A stretch of DNA of 64,000 nucleotides from Lentibacillus amyloliquefaciens. GTDB taxonomy: Bacteria > Bacillota > Bacilli > Bacillales > Amphibacillaceae. The stretch covers positions 1,798,001 to 1,862,000 of the forward strand of contig NZ_CP013862.1 of the NCBI RefSeq assembly GCF_001307805.1, given 5' to 3'. Made by a program: the position numbers and the translations under genes. Positions 61,976 to 64,000 of this stretch are shown here, piece after piece. Under the pieces are notes generated by a model. The model was not told the origin of the DNA. It searched no databases and worked only from the letters and a program-made list of their open reading frames with translations. Positions within the stretch are counted from its first letter, which is position 1, and each line of letters starts with the position of its first letter.

Positions 61976-63917
61976 GTCGAGTAGAAGAGAATCTCTCTAC
62001 CTTTACGGTAGATTGATTTCTCCCCCCTCACAGAACCGTGCGTGCACTATTAATGCACACGGCTCCTCCTAGTTATCATTCACAAAATGTAGCTAATTTC
62101 CTTTCTTAAATCGTATATATTAACCTTAACTCTCCCATAAGGTAGCGGATATTTGGTAAGAAAGAGTCTGAATTTATCCCAAGTAAAAGATTTTCTTTGA
62201 CTTCTTCTGTTGAGCCACTTAAATAATAAGTACCCGATTTTGTCTCTGAATTCATTAATACTTTGACTATTATCTGTAATGCCATAATAGTTGTAATAAC
62301 CTATAAGAGAGCGTCTGAATCTATCCATAATGACATGAATGTTCTTGTTCCTATTAGCCTTCAACCATTCTTTAGATTCTTTGAGCTTGCCTTGGAATTT
62401 CTTCCCGCTAGTTTTCCGTTTCACTCGGAATTTCCCTTTTTGACTTTTCCCACAGTAATGTGTAAAGCCCAGAAAATCGAAGGTTGCCGGTTTCCTATTT
62501 CCCTTTCGTTTTGCATCTTTCTCTGCAAATTTTCCGAAAGGAATAATTTTAGTTTTATCCTCGGCTATCTCCAAGTTAAATTTCTTTAATCTCCATTTCA
62601 ATGATTGAAAGAATTGTTGAGCTTCGCTCTTAGATTGAAAACAACAGACAAAATCATCTGCGTACCTCACGATGAATGCTTGTCCTTTGCACTGTTTTCT
62701 AACCCTCTTTTCAAACCAAAGATCAAGGACATAGTGAAGGTATATATTGGCTAATACTGGAGAAATCACTCCACCTTGCGGTGTACCATATGATGTTTTG
62801 TATTTCTTGCCTTCTTCCATATATCCACCTTTAAGAAACCTGCCAATAATCCTTAATAAGTTGGGATCAGCTATTCGCAGCTTTAAGAACTCCAACATCC
62901 ATGTGTGGTCAACATTGTCAAAGAATCCTTTAATATCTACATCTACTACATAGTTTATTGACCGCTTTTCAATATAGTGGTTCAATATTTTCAATGCATC
63001 ATGGCAGTTACGATTTGGACGAAATCCAAAAGAGCAGTCTAGGAAATCATTCTCATAGATAGTATTTAGTATTTTCGTAATTCCTCTTTGAACAATTTTG
63101 TCTTCATGTTCCGGTATACCCAGTGGTCTTTTCTTATTTGAATTAAGCTTTGGTATATACATTCTTCTTACTGGAACGGGACGATAACTTTTACTTTTGA
63201 GACTATTTACTAATTCCTCTATGTTTCCTTTTAGACTTTCACCGTATTGCTCTTTCGTCGTGCCGTTAATCCCAGTTGCCTTTCTGTTTGGTGATTCATG
63301 ATGGCACTTGACTAGTGATTGCTCATTTAATAAATGTGCAAGAGATGTAAATTTAATTTTAGGATTAGATTTTGCTAATTCTGCTATCCTTCGTAGTTTT
63401 GTTTCCATTTAATGTAACCTACCTCTGCGTGTAGTAAATGTGTCCCTAGTAAGGTTGATAACTGGTAGCTAGCCTTTCCTCCATCGGCATTACCCGACTT
63501 CATTGGTACTACGCTGCTATCCGACTCCCTGCACGGCATTTGGCTTCCTTGCTTTTTATCGCTTGTACACCATACTCTTCTAAAATAAGAAAAGACCGGC
63601 AGGGTCTCCTGAGTTGCCGCATCAAATCAATGTATGACGTGCCAAGGTCTATGACTCCAGAGAGGTTTTATCCTTCTTGCCTTTAACGTAAGATAAAATG
63701 TAGCTTTCTGCAGCGCTTAAAGCATCAGCCCTCTCGATTTACAAACATTATGGAGCTCAATCCCTTCAGCCAGTTGGCTTTCGGCCCATCACCTAACTGT
63801 CTACGCTTAAAGACTAAAGTTACCTTTAGCCCTCCAAGACTCGCTACGAGTGAATGGCTAGTTCTTACTCGACGGGAATCCCACCCGTTATATGATACGA
63901 CCTATGCTCAGCCGCAC
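61976..63917 (-). mobile_element. Group II intron, complete
   Basis: On the minus strand the intron opens with GTGCGGCTGAG (63917), the usual GUGYG start. It carries a reverse transcriptase gene in its domain IV region and ends with a clear domain V (GAGCCGTGTGCATTAATAGT ... GCACGGTTC, 62010-62065 region) and a domain VI stem (AATCTACCGTAAAGGTAGAGA) before an end near CTACTCGAC (61976). The 3' end is placed to within a few bases. The joined exons read GGGCGCTT next to GCGGAATAAC, that is, the core of the dispersed hairpin repeat. Confidence 0.85.
62080..63408 (-). CDS. ltrA: Group II intron reverse transcriptase/maturase
   Basis: 442 residues. RT domain with GTTKEQYGESLKGNIEELVN, LGIPEHEDKIVQRGITKIL, GFRPNRNCHDALKIL, VVDVDIKGFFDNVDH and the catalytic FIVRYADDFVCC (about residue 245); then the maturase (X) domain FDFLGFTHYCGK to the end (RRSLIGYYNYYGITDNSQSI). 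There is no C-terminal HNH endonuclease, so it should be a short maturase form that uses another way to prime. The frame is complete. AGGTAGG lies before the ATG. Confidence 0.95.
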   Translation of the reverse strand: METKLRRIAELAKSNPKIKFTSLAHLLNEQSLVKCHHESPNRKATGINGTTKEQYGESLKGNIEELVNSLKSKSYRPVPVRRMYIPKLNSNKKRPLGIPEHEDKIVQRGITKILNTIYENDFLDCSFGFRPNRNCHDALKILNHYIEKRSINYVVDVDIKGFFDNVDHTWMLEFLKLRIADPNLLRIIGRFLKGGYMEEGKKYKTSYGTPQGGVISPVLANIYLHYVLDLWFEKRVRKQCKGQAFIVRYADDFVCCFQSKSEAQQFFQSLKWRLKKFNLEIAEDKTKIIPFGKFAEKDAKRKGNRKPATFDFLGFTHYCGKSQKGKFRVKRKTSGKKFQGKLKESKEWLKANRNKNIHVIMDRFRRSLIGYYNYYGITDNSQSINEFRDKIGYLLFKWLNRRSQRKSFTWDKFRLFLTKYPLPYGRVKVNIYDLRKEISYIL

Positions 63918-63936
63918 AAGCGCCCTATAATGGAAT
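63918..63936. repeat. Dispersed hairpin repeat split by the group II intron (5' exon half)
   Basis: Plus strand AAGCGCCCTATAATGGAATA; the other half GTTATTCCGCGA is at 61964-61975. With the intron removed, GTTATTCC and GGAATAAC form an 8-bp inverted repeat around GGGCGC. Confidence 0.75.
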
Positions 63937-63953
63937 AACTGTCAAGCTAGTGA

Positions 63954-63972
63954 TGAAGCTTTTTAAAGGCTT
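63954..63972. terminator. Weak hairpin at the right end of the window
   Basis: GAAGCTTTTTAAAGGCTTC followed by GTTT. No gene is visible from 63937 to the window end. Confidence 0.4.
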
Positions 63973-64000
63973 CGTTTCCCTGGCCAAGCTCCTTGCATTT

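Noticed and set aside
62080..63408. Reverse transcriptase as part of a retron or diversity-generating system
   Set aside because: The GTGCG 5' end, domain V and maturase domain show a group II intron; no variable-repeat pair or msr/msd is present.

Overview
The window looks like chromosomal DNA of a spore-forming, salt-adapted member of the Bacillaceae (Virgibacillus / Lentibacillus / Oceanobacillus type). The reasons are low G+C, strong AGGAGG ribosome sites, an OpuA-type glycine betaine transporter, an Fnr with the Bacillus-style C-terminal cysteine cluster, Sda and Spo0E sporulation regulators, and a queG / amidase / trmL neighbourhood like that of Bacillus subtilis. The genus is an inference from gene content only.

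From 1 to about 24.8 kb the window is ordinary core chromosome: a membrane transporter, beta-carbonic anhydrase, the opuAC-opuAB-opuAA operon, murG, nupC, the odhAB pair of the 2-oxoglutarate dehydrogenase complex, queG-ogt-amidase-trmL, an ABC-class ATPase, tRNA-Gly, fnr, D-amino acid aminotransferase and an S9 peptidase. Several promoters here can be read directly. The opuAC and nupC promoters each carry a perfect or near-perfect 18-bp palindrome over the -35/spacer. The fnr promoter has a TGTGA-N6-TCACT box centred at about -41.5.

From about 24.8 to 64 kb the window is accessory. It holds a complete IS3-family element, two complete IS4-family elements with target duplications, remnants of IS4, ISL3, IS21 and a serine recombinase, two non-autonomous elements with 5-bp target duplications (one inside an AhpD-like gene), and a group II intron. 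Among them lie short, mostly single-gene units for detoxification of electrophiles, aldehydes, quinones and nitric oxide (Old Yellow Enzyme, SDR, Zn-alcohol dehydrogenase, quinol monooxygenase, DJ-1/PfpI proteins, flavohemoglobin, aldo-keto reductase), spore-associated proteins (DUF3231, YlxY-like, Spo0E, Sda), an ECF sigma/anti-sigma pair and many small membrane proteins.

The most unusual feature is a dispersed hairpin repeat (GGGCGC ... CGGAATAA ... GCGCCC) found some twenty times in the accessory half and not seen in the first 24 kb. Most copies sit just after the stop codon of a minus-strand gene and nearly all point the same way. Two gene units have been duplicated with breakpoints at or near these hairpins, and the group II intron sits in the loop of one. 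The arrangement recalls a cassette array, although no integrase is visible and a terminator-like mobile repeat is the simpler reading. A second candidate novelty is the strongly structured, roughly 270-nt non-coding tail of the IS3-family element.
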